The notes beneath the pieces were generated by a model, which made no database searches, was not told the origin of the DNA, and was given only the letters and a program-made list of their open reading frames with translations. DNA of 64,000 nucleotides from assembly GCF_000376225.1 (NCBI RefSeq), contig NZ_AQXL01000126.1, forward strand, positions 1 to 64,000. Direction: 5' to 3'. Numbering within the stretch: the first letter of the stretch is position 1; every line of letters starts with the position of its first letter. Below, piece by piece: positions 36,021 to 43,475 of the stretch. The translations under genes were made by a program, and so were the position numbers. The DNA comes from Effusibacillus pohliae DSM 22757 (GTDB taxonomy: Bacteria; Bacillota; Bacilli; Tumebacillales; Effusibacillaceae).

Positions 36021-37121
36021 TCATACGATGCTGATCGCCACTTCACCTGCAAACAACGGTTCCGGCCGACCTGCCCGGCGGCGGATTTGCTCGAGTTCCT
36101 GCTCGCTGATCGCTTTTTCGAAACGGCGAAAGCCGGCGATCTGAAACCCGTGTTTGTGAGCCAGCCCATGAATCGTTTGCACCTGGTGCACATCGATGTG
36201 GTCGCCCAGCGTAAAGCATTCATAGCGCCGTTCGAGTGCCAACATCATCGTTTCTGCGATGCATGCTTCGGCTGTTTTCGGAGGAAAGCCAAAATTCAGG
36301 CCGAAGTCAAGATGCTCTCCCGGGACGGAAATCACGCCGCCATCGATCACCAGCACGTCTGGACGTTTCGTATAGACATGTTCCGACACGTTGCGGGGAC
36401 GGGCCACATCGCAAATCACCGCCCCCGGTTTTAGCAGATCGGGATCGATCAGCGTGTCGATCGCCGAACTGACGGTCATGATCATATCGGCGCCGCGCAC
36501 GGCACGGTTAACATCAGTTTCGATCCGGACGTTGTTTTGCAACGAATCGGCCAATGCTTCAAGCCGTGTGACATCACGCGCTACAAGCGTCAGTTCGCCG
36601 ACATGCGGGCTCAGCAAGCGGCTGCAGACGGAACCGATGTTGCCGGTCGCTCCAATGACGACCGCCCGTGCCCGTTTCGGCTCGATGCCCATCCGCAAGG
36701 CTGCCTTGATCGTCCCTTCGATCGCCGACGCCGCCGTGTAGCTGTTGCCCGTTGTCACCGGGATGCCTACACGCTTGGCGACCTCGGTGCCGTGGCCGCT
36801 GGCGATTTTTAAAAAGGCGCCGAGGCCGACGATGCCCGCCCCCAATTGCTCCGCCAATTCGCACGCGTGGACGATCCGGTCGATCACGAATGACCGCTTG
36901 CTTTGCAAAATCATGCGGGGAGTCAACGGCACCACAATAAACCAGCCTTCCGCCTGTGTGCCGGTGATCGACTGGAGGCCCCGGATGTGCGATACACACC
37001 AGGGTTTCAGGTGTTTGCACCCGTGTTCCAGAACCACGCCGGGGATGCAGCGCAGCAGCCGGCTTTTGCGGGCGAAGTCCTGATAGCGTAACGGGTGAAG
37101 TATGAATGCAAAGCGCTCCAT
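36021..37121 (-). CDS. acyl-ACP-reductase-like oxidoreductase (shikimate-dehydrogenase-like fold)
   Basis: 366 residues. A Rossmann motif VVIGATGNIGSVCSRLLSP starts near residue 154, preceded by GLGAFLKIASGHG and PVTTGNSYTAASA, and followed by ADMIMTVSSAIDTLIDPDLLKPGAVICDVARP and VIDGGVISVPG. This order and wording closely follow cyanobacterial long-chain acyl-ACP reductase (AAR). Cys287 in EACIAETMMLALE aligns by eye with the AAR active-site Cys (ACFAEAMLLEFE). Such an enzyme would reduce an acyl thioester to an aldehyde with NADPH. No aldehyde decarbonylase gene is nearby. Generic annotation would probably be 'shikimate/quinate dehydrogenase'. The comparison is from memory. Confidence 0.7.
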   Translation of the reverse strand: MERFAFILHPLRYQDFARKSRLLRCIPGVVLEHGCKHLKPWCVSHIRGLQSITGTQAEGWFIVVPLTPRMILQSKRSFVIDRIVHACELAEQLGAGIVGLGAFLKIASGHGTEVAKRVGIPVTTGNSYTAASAIEGTIKAALRMGIEPKRARAVVIGATGNIGSVCSRLLSPHVGELTLVARDVTRLEALADSLQNNVRIETDVNRAVRGADMIMTVSSAIDTLIDPDLLKPGAVICDVARPRNVSEHVYTKRPDVLVIDGGVISVPGEHLDFGLNFGFPPKTAEACIAETMMLALERRYECFTLGDHIDVHQVQTIHGLAHKHGFQIAGFRRFEKAISEQELEQIRRRAGRPEPLFAGEVAISIV

Positions 37122-37197
37122 CTTGATCCTTCCTCTCGCTTGGCTGCGGTCTGTTTGGCACGGTTATTTTTGGTTATTGCAACACTGATTATGCACA

Positions 37198-37236
37198 CAG
37201 AAAAAGAGGCGCTTTGGGGAAGCGCCTCTTTTTCTG
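37198..37236. terminator. strong bidirectional-looking hairpin
   Basis: CAGAAAAAGAGGCGCTT and AAGCGCCTCTTTTTCTG form a perfect 17-bp stem around TGGGG. It lies upstream of the reverse reductase-like gene, so it more likely ends transcription arriving from outside that gene. The stretch 37237-37420 holds no gene. Confidence 0.8.
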
Positions 37237-37423
37237 AACCAAACGAAGGTGGGTCACCTAAGAAATCTTAGGTTACTTGTATTTTAGTTTGAATATTTAT
37301 TCATGTCAACGGTATTTTATTCCGAGTTGCACGGGATCTGCTGCAAACCCTAGAGAAACCGGCCATGAGCCAGAAAAAATCAGAAAAACAATCGATTCGA
37401 CCGGTTTTGTTCAAGCGTCACAC

Positions 37424-37452
37424 TTGCGCTTGCCGGAAGCCGGCAGTATGAT
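37424..37452 (+). promoter_or_regulatory. promoter of the tRNA cluster
   Basis: TTGCGC (37424-37429) and TATGAT (37447-37452) are 17 bp apart, and the tRNA-Leu starts 21 bp after the -10. Confidence 0.65.
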
Positions 37453-37472
37453 ATAACTTGTCACAAGTTTAT

Positions 37473-37559
37473 GCGGTCGTGGCGGAATTGGCAGACGCGC
37501 AAGATTCAGGTTCTTGTGGGCGCAAGCTCGTGGAGGTTCAAGTCCTCTCGACCGCACCA
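37473..37559 (+). tRNA. tRNA-Leu (anticodon CAG)
   Basis: Acceptor GCGGTCG pairs with CGACCGC, discriminator A, encoded CCA. The anticodon stem CAAGA/TCTTG encloses TTCAGGT with CAG. A long class II variable arm and TTCAAGTCC T-loop are present. Decodes CUG. Confidence 0.95.
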
Positions 37560-37595
37560 TCGACGATGCATGAAGGTCCCGACTGACAAGAATAT

Positions 37596-37670
37596 GCGGC
37601 TATAGCTCAGAGGGAGAGCACCACCTTGACACGGTGGGGGCCATAGGTTCGATTCCTATTAGCCGCACCA
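37596..37670 (+). tRNA. tRNA-Val (anticodon GAC)
   Basis: Acceptor GCGGCTA pairs with TAGCCGC, encoded CCA. CCACC/GGTGG encloses TTGACAC, giving anticodon GAC. T-loop GGTTCGATTCC. Decodes GUC/GUU. Confidence 0.95.
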
Positions 37671-37703
37671 AACATAACATGCCTCCGATTTTTTTCGGAG
37701 TTC

Positions 37704-37755
37704 CCAGAAAGTACCCGGAGTGAAATCCAGTAGCATTTCTGTCACTTTCTGGGGT
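37704..37755. repeat. hairpin repeat copy between tRNA-Val and tRNA-Ser
   Basis: CCCAGAAAGT (37704-37713) pairs with ACTTTCTGGG (37745-37754). The order AAAGTA-CCCGGA...GTCACTTTCTGGGG follows the copies at 7907-8029, with the same AAAGTA and CGGA words but changed, compensating arms. Confidence 0.75.
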
Positions 37756-37762
37756 GGTTCTG

Positions 37763-37853
37763 GAGAGGTGTCCGAGCTGGTCGAAGGAGCACGACTCGAA
37801 ATCGTGTAGGCGGGAAACCGTCTCGTGGGTTCGAATCCCACCCTCTCCGCCAG
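37763..37853 (+). tRNA. tRNA-Ser (anticodon CGA)
   Basis: Acceptor GGAGAGG pairs with CCTCTCC, discriminator G, encoded CCA. CACGA/TCGTG encloses CTCGAAA with anticodon CGA. Long variable arm and GGTTCGAATCC T-loop. Decodes UCG. Confidence 0.95.
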
Positions 37854-37858
37854 CTGTA

Positions 37859-37894
37859 AAAAGGCCTTGCCTGATTGGGTAAGGCTTTTTTTGA
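37859..37894 (+). terminator. terminator of the tRNA cluster
   Basis: GCCTTGCC pairs with GGGTAAGGC around TGATT, followed by TTTTTTT. Confidence 0.8.
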
Positions 37895-37906
37895 TGGTCC
37901 GGACCC

Positions 37907-38821
37907 TCATGCAGAGGGCGTTGCCACTTCCAGAGACGAATGAAAATTGGAAGACAGGGTGAGATTGACGAATTCTTTCATTGCTCGCGACTGAAACTGC
38001 CCTTTTTTCCAGATCACCGAAAACTCCCTGGTAAACGAATGACCGCGTACTCGCACGACGGACAAAGTCCCCAGCCTTAACTCCTTTTGGATACTCCATT
38101 TCGAGATGAATGAGACGCCGAGTCCGGCTTCCACCGCTTCCTTGATCGCTTGCGTCGAACCAAACTGAATTTCCCGCTTCGGTTGAAACTCCAGTTTGCG
38201 GAACACTTCCTCAACGACAAACCGGGTGCCCGAGCCGGCTTCCCGAATAATAAACGTTTCATCGGCCAATTCGGCCGTTTCGATCTCTTTGCCCGACGCG
38301 AGTCGGTGGGAAGCGGGCACGATCAGCACCATTTCATCCTGCAAAAATGGGGTGATGATCAGATTCGCCGGGTTGACCGGTCCTTCCACCAGTCCCACAT
38401 CGATCCGGTTGTTCAGCGTGTTGTCGGCAATCACTTCCGTGTTGCCGATCGACACTGCGACTTCCACATTCGAAAACTGCCGCGTAAACACGGACAGCAG
38501 CCGCGGAAGCACATACTCGCCGATCGTCAGCGACGCCCCGATGATCAGTTTGCCTGTCACAAGTCCCATCAGATTGTTGATCGCCTGCCGGGCTTCCTGG
38601 TGCAATTGCAGGATCTGCACCGCATAGTCATAGAGGATTTCTCCCGCTTGTGTCATTTCCACTTTTTTGCTGCTGCGTTCGAACAATTTCACGCCGTAAT
38701 ATTCTTCCAGTGAATGGATCTGTTGCGAAACGGCCGGCTGCGTCAGATTAAGCGCTTCCGCCGCGCGCGAGAAATTTTTTTTCTCGACGACGGTGACAAA
38801 CACCAACAGTTGAAACTGCAA
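37907..38821 (-). CDS. LysR-family transcriptional regulator (CysL/YwfK-like)
   Basis: 304 residues. The N-terminal winged helix (FVTVVEKKNFSRAAEALNLTQPAVSQQIHSLEEYYGVKLFERSSKKVEMTQAGE) is standard LysR, followed by a type 2 periplasmic-binding-like effector domain. TTG 38821 gives the classical LysR start (QFQLLVFVTVVE) with GGGGTG 6 bp upstream. An ATG about 13 codons further upstream is possible. The CysL resemblance is an impression; no obvious target gene is adjacent, the divergent neighbour being a LysM-CAP protein. Confidence 0.85.
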   Translation of the reverse strand: MQFQLLVFVTVVEKKNFSRAAEALNLTQPAVSQQIHSLEEYYGVKLFERSSKKVEMTQAGEILYDYAVQILQLHQEARQAINNLMGLVTGKLIIGASLTIGEYVLPRLLSVFTRQFSNVEVAVSIGNTEVIADNTLNNRIDVGLVEGPVNPANLIITPFLQDEMVLIVPASHRLASGKEIETAELADETFIIREAGSGTRFVVEEVFRKLEFQPKREIQFGSTQAIKEAVEAGLGVSFISKWSIQKELRLGTLSVVRVRGHSFTREFSVIWKKGQFQSRAMKEFVNLTLSSNFHSSLEVATPSA

Positions 38822-38994
38822 GGGAACACCCCGATTCCTCCGAGTACTTGCTTCCATTGTACCCGATTGGGATACGCTTTTTTTGCAAAGTTTGTTGCTG
38901 TTCCTTGACCTAAATTTACCATAGTTTTCGGGCATATGTCAGTACAACAATATGTACGAAAAGAGTCTTCAACAAAATTGGAGGAGGTCATTCG

Positions 38995-39615
38995 ATGAAG
39001 CGATGGATCGCGGCTGTGCTGGTCGTCCTGTCCGCGCTGTTCACCGGACAACCGGTGTTCGCCGAACAGGCGCCCTTTCCGTACACCGTCCAACCGGGGG
39101 ACACTGTCTGGCGGATCGCTCAGCGGTTTGAGGTTGGCATGGACGACATAATCGGACAAAACAGGCTGAAAAATCCGGATCTGATCTATCCCGGCCAGCG
39201 GTTGCTGATCCCGCGGCTCGATCCGAAAGTGAAAAGTTTTGAACAGCGCGTCATCCAGCTGACCAACCAGGCGCGGACGGCGCAAGGGTTGAAACCGCTG
39301 AGGTCGAATTGGGAGCTGTCGCGAATGGCCCGCCACAAATCGGAGGATATGCGGGATCGCGGATACTTTTCCCATCAAAGCCCCACGTACGGGTCGCCGT
39401 TTGATATGATGCGCGCATACGGAATTCCGTACCGGGCGGCCGGAGAAAATATTGCTGCGGGACAGCCAACGCCGGAAGAAGTGGTGAAAGCGTGGCTCGC
39501 TTCGCCGGGGCATCGGCGCAACATTATGAACCCCGCCTACACCGAAATCGGTTGCGGCGTCGCATTCGGCGGCAGCATGCGTATCTACTGGTCGCAGGAG
39601 TTCATCATGCGCTAA
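38995..39615 (+). CDS. secreted LysM plus CAP/SCP-domain protein (YkwD-like)
   Basis: 206 residues. Signal peptide (MKRWIAAVLVVLSALFTGQPVFA), one LysM (YTVQPGDTVWRIAQRFEVGMDDIIGQNRL, about 30-74), then a CAP domain with ELSRMARHKSEDMRDRGYFSH, GENIAAGQPTPEEVVKAWLASPGHRRNIMNPAYTEIGCG. It should bind the cell wall through LysM. CAP proteins of this type are common in sporeformers (SafA/YkwD-type), with no settled activity. TTGGAGGAGGTC precedes the ATG. Confidence 0.9.
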   Translation: MKRWIAAVLVVLSALFTGQPVFAEQAPFPYTVQPGDTVWRIAQRFEVGMDDIIGQNRLKNPDLIYPGQRLLIPRLDPKVKSFEQRVIQLTNQARTAQGLKPLRSNWELSRMARHKSEDMRDRGYFSHQSPTYGSPFDMMRAYGIPYRAAGENIAAGQPTPEEVVKAWLASPGHRRNIMNPAYTEIGCGVAFGGSMRIYWSQEFIMR

Positions 39616-39710
39616 GCGGAAAAATCCGCGAATGCCTATCGAACATTCCTCCCTTCCTTCATAAATTGATACCAAACGATGCTTGTATCAAACAAGGGGA
39701 GGAACAAACG

Positions 39711-39998
39711 ATGGTATCCGGACTCTTGCTGTACGCTCTTTGGCTGGTGTTGGCGGCGATCGGTCTGAATGTGTTGCTGGGCGTCATCCGGGCATTCATA
39801 GGGGGATCGTTTGATCTGGGCACATTCACCAATTTCCTCAAATCGGGCATCCTGTACAGCGTACTGCCGCTGTTGGTGATTGCCTACATGATGCCGATGG
39901 ATCCGACCGGCTGGCTACTGCAGATCGCTTATTACGCCGGGGCGCTGGGCATCTTCCTGAAATATCTGGTCGATCTGCTGCAAAAACTGAAAAAATGA
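39711..39998 (+). CDS. small membrane protein, 95 residues
   Basis: Three predicted helices (LLLYALWLVLAAIGLNVLLGVI; SGILYSVLPLLVIAYMM; AYYAGALGIFLKYL) and a Lys-rich end. AAGGGGAGGAAC precedes ATG 39711. No family recognised; size and layout resemble small holin-like proteins but nothing in the context supports that. Confidence 0.7.
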   Translation: MVSGLLLYALWLVLAAIGLNVLLGVIRAFIGGSFDLGTFTNFLKSGILYSVLPLLVIAYMMPMDPTGWLLQIAYYAGALGIFLKYLVDLLQKLKK

Positions 39999-40011
39999 GC
40001 GTCTGCCAGGA

Positions 40012-40063
40012 CGAACATTGCGCGCAGGGGTGCACTCCCCTTCCCTCGCAATGTTCGTTCTTT
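40012..40063 (+). terminator. terminator after the small membrane gene
   Basis: ACGAACATTGCG and CGCAATGTTCGT form a perfect 12-bp stem around a 21-nt loop, followed by TCTTTTTG. Confidence 0.8.
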
Positions 40064-40130
40064 TTGTTTCATTTTCTGCGGTACGGGTTATGAATGAATC
40101 AAACGGCAGCGGCATAGCGTACTACCAAAG

Positions 40131-40225
40131 GGAAGGGACTCCGGATGCGTGTCCAAAGGCCTACAAAGCGGAGGGGGGAAACGAACATTGGCTGTAAATT
40201 CCATCCAGAGTCCCTTGCAGTTTTT
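40131..40225 (+). other. candidate structured leader or small RNA
   Basis: AAGGGACTC (near 40132-40140) pairs perfectly with GAGTCCCTT (near 40208-40216) and encloses about 67 nt with a GGGGGGAAACG segment. GCAGTTTTTC follows directly. The pattern is that of a closed multi-branch RNA ending in a terminator-like T run. It lies 110 bp upstream of a small zinc-finger-like gene. I cannot match it to a known riboswitch. Confidence 0.4.
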
Positions 40226-40333
40226 CACTTTTAAAAGTAGACTGAAAAAAGGAAAACTCTATATGGAGATACTGGCGGGACTACCTTTTATTTCAGGCCG
40301 CTTGTCACGGAAGGCCGTTAGGAGGAATGAACG

Positions 40334-40567
40334 ATGTTTCAGTGTCCGGTATGTGGCGAACTGATGGAGATCCTCACCAACTATCATTGCATGGCAAAGC
40401 ATCACCTGACCAAAAAGGAACTGGTGGAAAAATACGGCGCTCCGAAATATGTATCTCCAACGATGAGTCGGGAAGTGCAAAATTGGATTCGTGAATCGAC
40501 GATAATCACCCGCATGGATTTCGATATTGCGCAAGCGGCTGTGAGAAGCCAGCTGCGCCGCGGATAA
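40334..40567 (+). CDS. small zinc-finger-like protein, 77 residues
   Basis: Starts MFQCPVCGELMEILTNYHCMAKHHLTKKELVEKYGAP. CPVC with a later C-x3-H-H could bind zinc, and the 'H..KKELVEKYGAP' stretch recalls MucR/Ros-type fingers and homing-endonuclease-associated fingers. A DNA- or RNA-binding role is possible but not shown. TTAGGAGGAATGAACG precedes the ATG. Confidence 0.7.
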   Translation: MFQCPVCGELMEILTNYHCMAKHHLTKKELVEKYGAPKYVSPTMSREVQNWIRESTIITRMDFDIAQAAVRSQLRRG

Positions 40568-40693
40568 AGGCAAACAACCGGGCCCTGTCTCCAGTTTGAG
40601 CAGGGTCTTTCAAATTTTGGCGTGTGGATTGATTTTCCTGCATACATATGACCATACTAAAATTGTGCTGGTTCGATCACCTTTAAGGGGACG

Positions 40694-41989
40694 GTGTGCA
40701 AGTTGCTGAATTTTGTTTCAGAACTGCAGAACGGTATTCATGTACATGTGCTGCCGACTTCCAAATTCAAGCTGAATACAATCGTTGTCACATTTCATAC
40801 CGATCTGGAGGCAGCGAAAGTGACCTCACAGGCGATGCTGCCGCATGTATTGCTACGCGGTTCGCAGCAGCATCCGACCGCCGAGTCGATCCAGTTGGCG
40901 CTGTCCGATCTGTACGGGGCGACGCTGGCCGGAACGGTCTCGAAGAAAGGAGAACGGCAGATCGTCGAATTCCTGTTCAAGATCGCCAACGAAACGTACC
41001 TCAAGCAAGCGGAGCCGCTGTTGGAAAATGGATTTTCCCTGCTGGCGGAAGTCCTGTTTCAGCCGGTGCAGGAAGCGGGCGGTTTCAAGCCTGATTTTGT
41101 GGAAAAGGAAAAAGAGCAGCACGCGAAACGGATCGACTCGCTGCTCGACGACAAAATCGTCTATGCGGCCGAACGCTGTCTTGAGGAAATGACAAAAGGC
41201 GAACGGTTTTCGATCCCGAAACTCGGCCGCAAGTCGGACCTGGCTGGGATCGACGGGAAAAATCTGTTTTCCGTTTACCAGGAGCTTGTGCAGACGGCGC
41301 CGATGCACGTGTATGTGGTGGGAAATGTGCAGCCGGAACAGGTGATCGCTCTCGTGCAGAAGTATTTTCCGCAGACCCGGACGCCCAGAACCGAACTGTT
41401 GCCGACGCAAACGGACGTGCGGCCGCAGCAGGTGAAAGAGATCGTGGAGCGGCTGGATGTCAACCAGGGAAAATTGAACATCGGCCTGCGCACGAAAGTC
41501 ACCCATGCGGACGATACATATCCCGCTTTGTTGATGTACAACGGAGTTCTCGGCGGTTTTCCGCACTCGAAGCTGTTCGTCAATGTACGGGAAAAAGCGT
41601 CGCTCGCCTATTACGCGTCCAGCCGACTTGAATCCTACAAAGGAATCCTCTACATCCAATCGGGCATCCAGATCGAAAACTATGAGAAAGCGCTGGAGAT
41701 CATCAAAAAGCAGCTGGAAGAGATGAAAAACGGAAACATCACCGACACGGAACTGGAGTTCACGAAAAACGGCCTGATCAACTCGTTCCGTACCATTCTC
41801 GATTCACCGGAGAATTTGGTCGACATCCACACCGGCGGTCTCGTGTCCGGCCGGCAGCGGACGGTCGAGGAACTGATCCGGCTTGTCCAACAGGTGACAA
41901 AACAAGAGGTTGTGCAGATCGCAAACCAGGTGCAGTTGGATACGGTGTATTTTTTGCGCGACAAGAAAGAGGTGGCGGCCCATGCGTGA
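40694..41989 (+). CDS. ymfF: M16-family inactive subunit YmfF
   Basis: 431 residues, GTG start with TTAAGGGGAC upstream. It has the double M16 fold (N-terminal LNTIVVTFHTDLEAAKVTSQAMLPHVLLRGSQ; C-terminal NVREKASLAYYASSRLESYKGILYIQSGI) but no HxxEH zinc motif. This is the YmfF half of the YmfF/YmfH pair. Such pairs form a heteromeric peptidase; in Bacillus the neighbourhood is linked to EF-P modification (5-aminopentanol). Its stop overlaps the ymfH start. Confidence 0.88.
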   Translation: MCKLLNFVSELQNGIHVHVLPTSKFKLNTIVVTFHTDLEAAKVTSQAMLPHVLLRGSQQHPTAESIQLALSDLYGATLAGTVSKKGERQIVEFLFKIANETYLKQAEPLLENGFSLLAEVLFQPVQEAGGFKPDFVEKEKEQHAKRIDSLLDDKIVYAAERCLEEMTKGERFSIPKLGRKSDLAGIDGKNLFSVYQELVQTAPMHVYVVGNVQPEQVIALVQKYFPQTRTPRTELLPTQTDVRPQQVKEIVERLDVNQGKLNIGLRTKVTHADDTYPALLMYNGVLGGFPHSKLFVNVREKASLAYYASSRLESYKGILYIQSGIQIENYEKALEIIKKQLEEMKNGNITDTELEFTKNGLINSFRTILDSPENLVDIHTGGLVSGRQRTVEELIRLVQQVTKQEVVQIANQVQLDTVYFLRDKKEVAAHA

Positions 41990-43271
41990 AATTCGATACG
42001 ACCAATTGCAGGAAACATTGTATTACGAGCAGTTGGACAACGGACTAGAGGTCTACATCCTGCCGAAACCGGAGTTTCAACAGGCGTTTGCCACATTTTC
42101 CACCAAATACGGATCGATCGATCGCGAGTTTGTGGTGCCGGGCCAAAATCAGCAGATCGTTGTGCCGGACGGGATTGCCCATTTTCTCGAACACAAAATG
42201 TTTGAGGAGGAAGACGGCGATGTCTTTCGCGATTTTGCAAAATATGGCGCATCCGCCAACGCGTTCACCACGTTTGACATGACCACCTACCTGTTTTCTG
42301 CCACCGATCACCTGAAAGAGAATCTGGAGATCCTGCTTGATTTTGTCCAGCGGCCATACCTGACGGACGAGAACGTGGAGAAGGAAAAGGGCATCATCGG
42401 CCAGGAAATCCGTATGTATGACGACAATCCGGACTGGCGTTCCTATTTTGGCGTGTTGCAGGGGCTGTTCCAGGAACATCCGATCCGCATCGACATCGCC
42501 GGGACGGTCGAAAGCATCGGAAAAATCACGAAGGAATTGTTGATGGACTGCTACAGGACATTTTACCACCCGAGCAACATGCTGCTGTTTGCGGTGGGGC
42601 CTTTCAATCCGCAGGAAGTCATCCGGCTGGTGGCCGACAATCAGGCACGCAAACAGTTTTCGCCGCAAGGCGAGATTATCCGCAAATACCCGCAGGAGCC
42701 GGCGGAAGCGGCGAAGCCAAGGGTGGAAACCCGCTTGTCCGTGTCAATCCCGCGCTGCCTGTTCGGTTTTAAGGAAGTGAATCCCGGGGTGTCCGGCCGG
42801 GCGCTGCTGGAGCGGGAGATGGCGACAGCTGTCGGGTTCGATGCACTGTTTTCGCGCAGCGCCGAGCTGTTTAACCGTCTGTTTAACGAGGGATTGATCG
42901 ACAAAGGATTCAGTTGGGAGTATGAAGTGACGACCGGATACGGTTTCTCGGTGATCGGGGGCAATACGAAAGACCCTGACCGGATGATGGAGATCATCAA
43001 CGAGGAGTTGGACAAGGTGCGCCGGCAGGGGATTCCGGCGGACGCGTTTGCGATGAGCCGCAAGAAATTGATCGGCAAGTTTCTCGAAGGAATCGATTCG
43101 CCGCGCTATATCGCCCGCAACTTCACTTCCTACAAGTTCAAGGACGCCGATTTCTTCGATTCGATCACAGTGTTGGAGAAACTGACGCACGAGCAGGTAA
43201 ACCGGCGGATAGCGGAGCATTTTCAACCGGCGGCGCAGACGGTGTCGGTTGTTCTGCCTAGTTCTCGGTAG
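41982..43271 (+). CDS. ymfH: M16-family zinc protease subunit YmfH
   Basis: 429 residues. The zinc motif HFLEH (HFLEHKMFEE, about residue 69) and a downstream Glu-rich helix (EKEKGIIGQEIRMYDDNP) are intact, so this is the catalytic partner of YmfF. ATG 41982 overlaps the ymfF stop by 8 bp. The gap 43272-43475 to murC holds no supported feature. Confidence 0.9.
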   Translation: MREIRYDQLQETLYYEQLDNGLEVYILPKPEFQQAFATFSTKYGSIDREFVVPGQNQQIVVPDGIAHFLEHKMFEEEDGDVFRDFAKYGASANAFTTFDMTTYLFSATDHLKENLEILLDFVQRPYLTDENVEKEKGIIGQEIRMYDDNPDWRSYFGVLQGLFQEHPIRIDIAGTVESIGKITKELLMDCYRTFYHPSNMLLFAVGPFNPQEVIRLVADNQARKQFSPQGEIIRKYPQEPAEAAKPRVETRLSVSIPRCLFGFKEVNPGVSGRALLEREMATAVGFDALFSRSAELFNRLFNEGLIDKGFSWEYEVTTGYGFSVIGGNTKDPDRMMEIINEELDKVRRQGIPADAFAMSRKKLIGKFLEGIDSPRYIARNFTSYKFKDADFFDSITVLEKLTHEQVNRRIAEHFQPAAQTVSVVLPSSR

Positions 43272-43475
43272 CGCTGGGCTGCTGTTCCGTATAGTATAGA
43301 TATGGGTTGGACCTACGGGCGAAAAACGGGAGCCTTGACCGAAATCTGTAGAAGATGGTTTCGCCCTGATAAAAAACAAAAATCATAAGGATATCGGGGA
43401 AATCGCTCTTGTAAATTGGGTTTAAGCAGGGCAAACTATGGACAGATGATTCTAGGATTGGTGGAGGACAACGGA

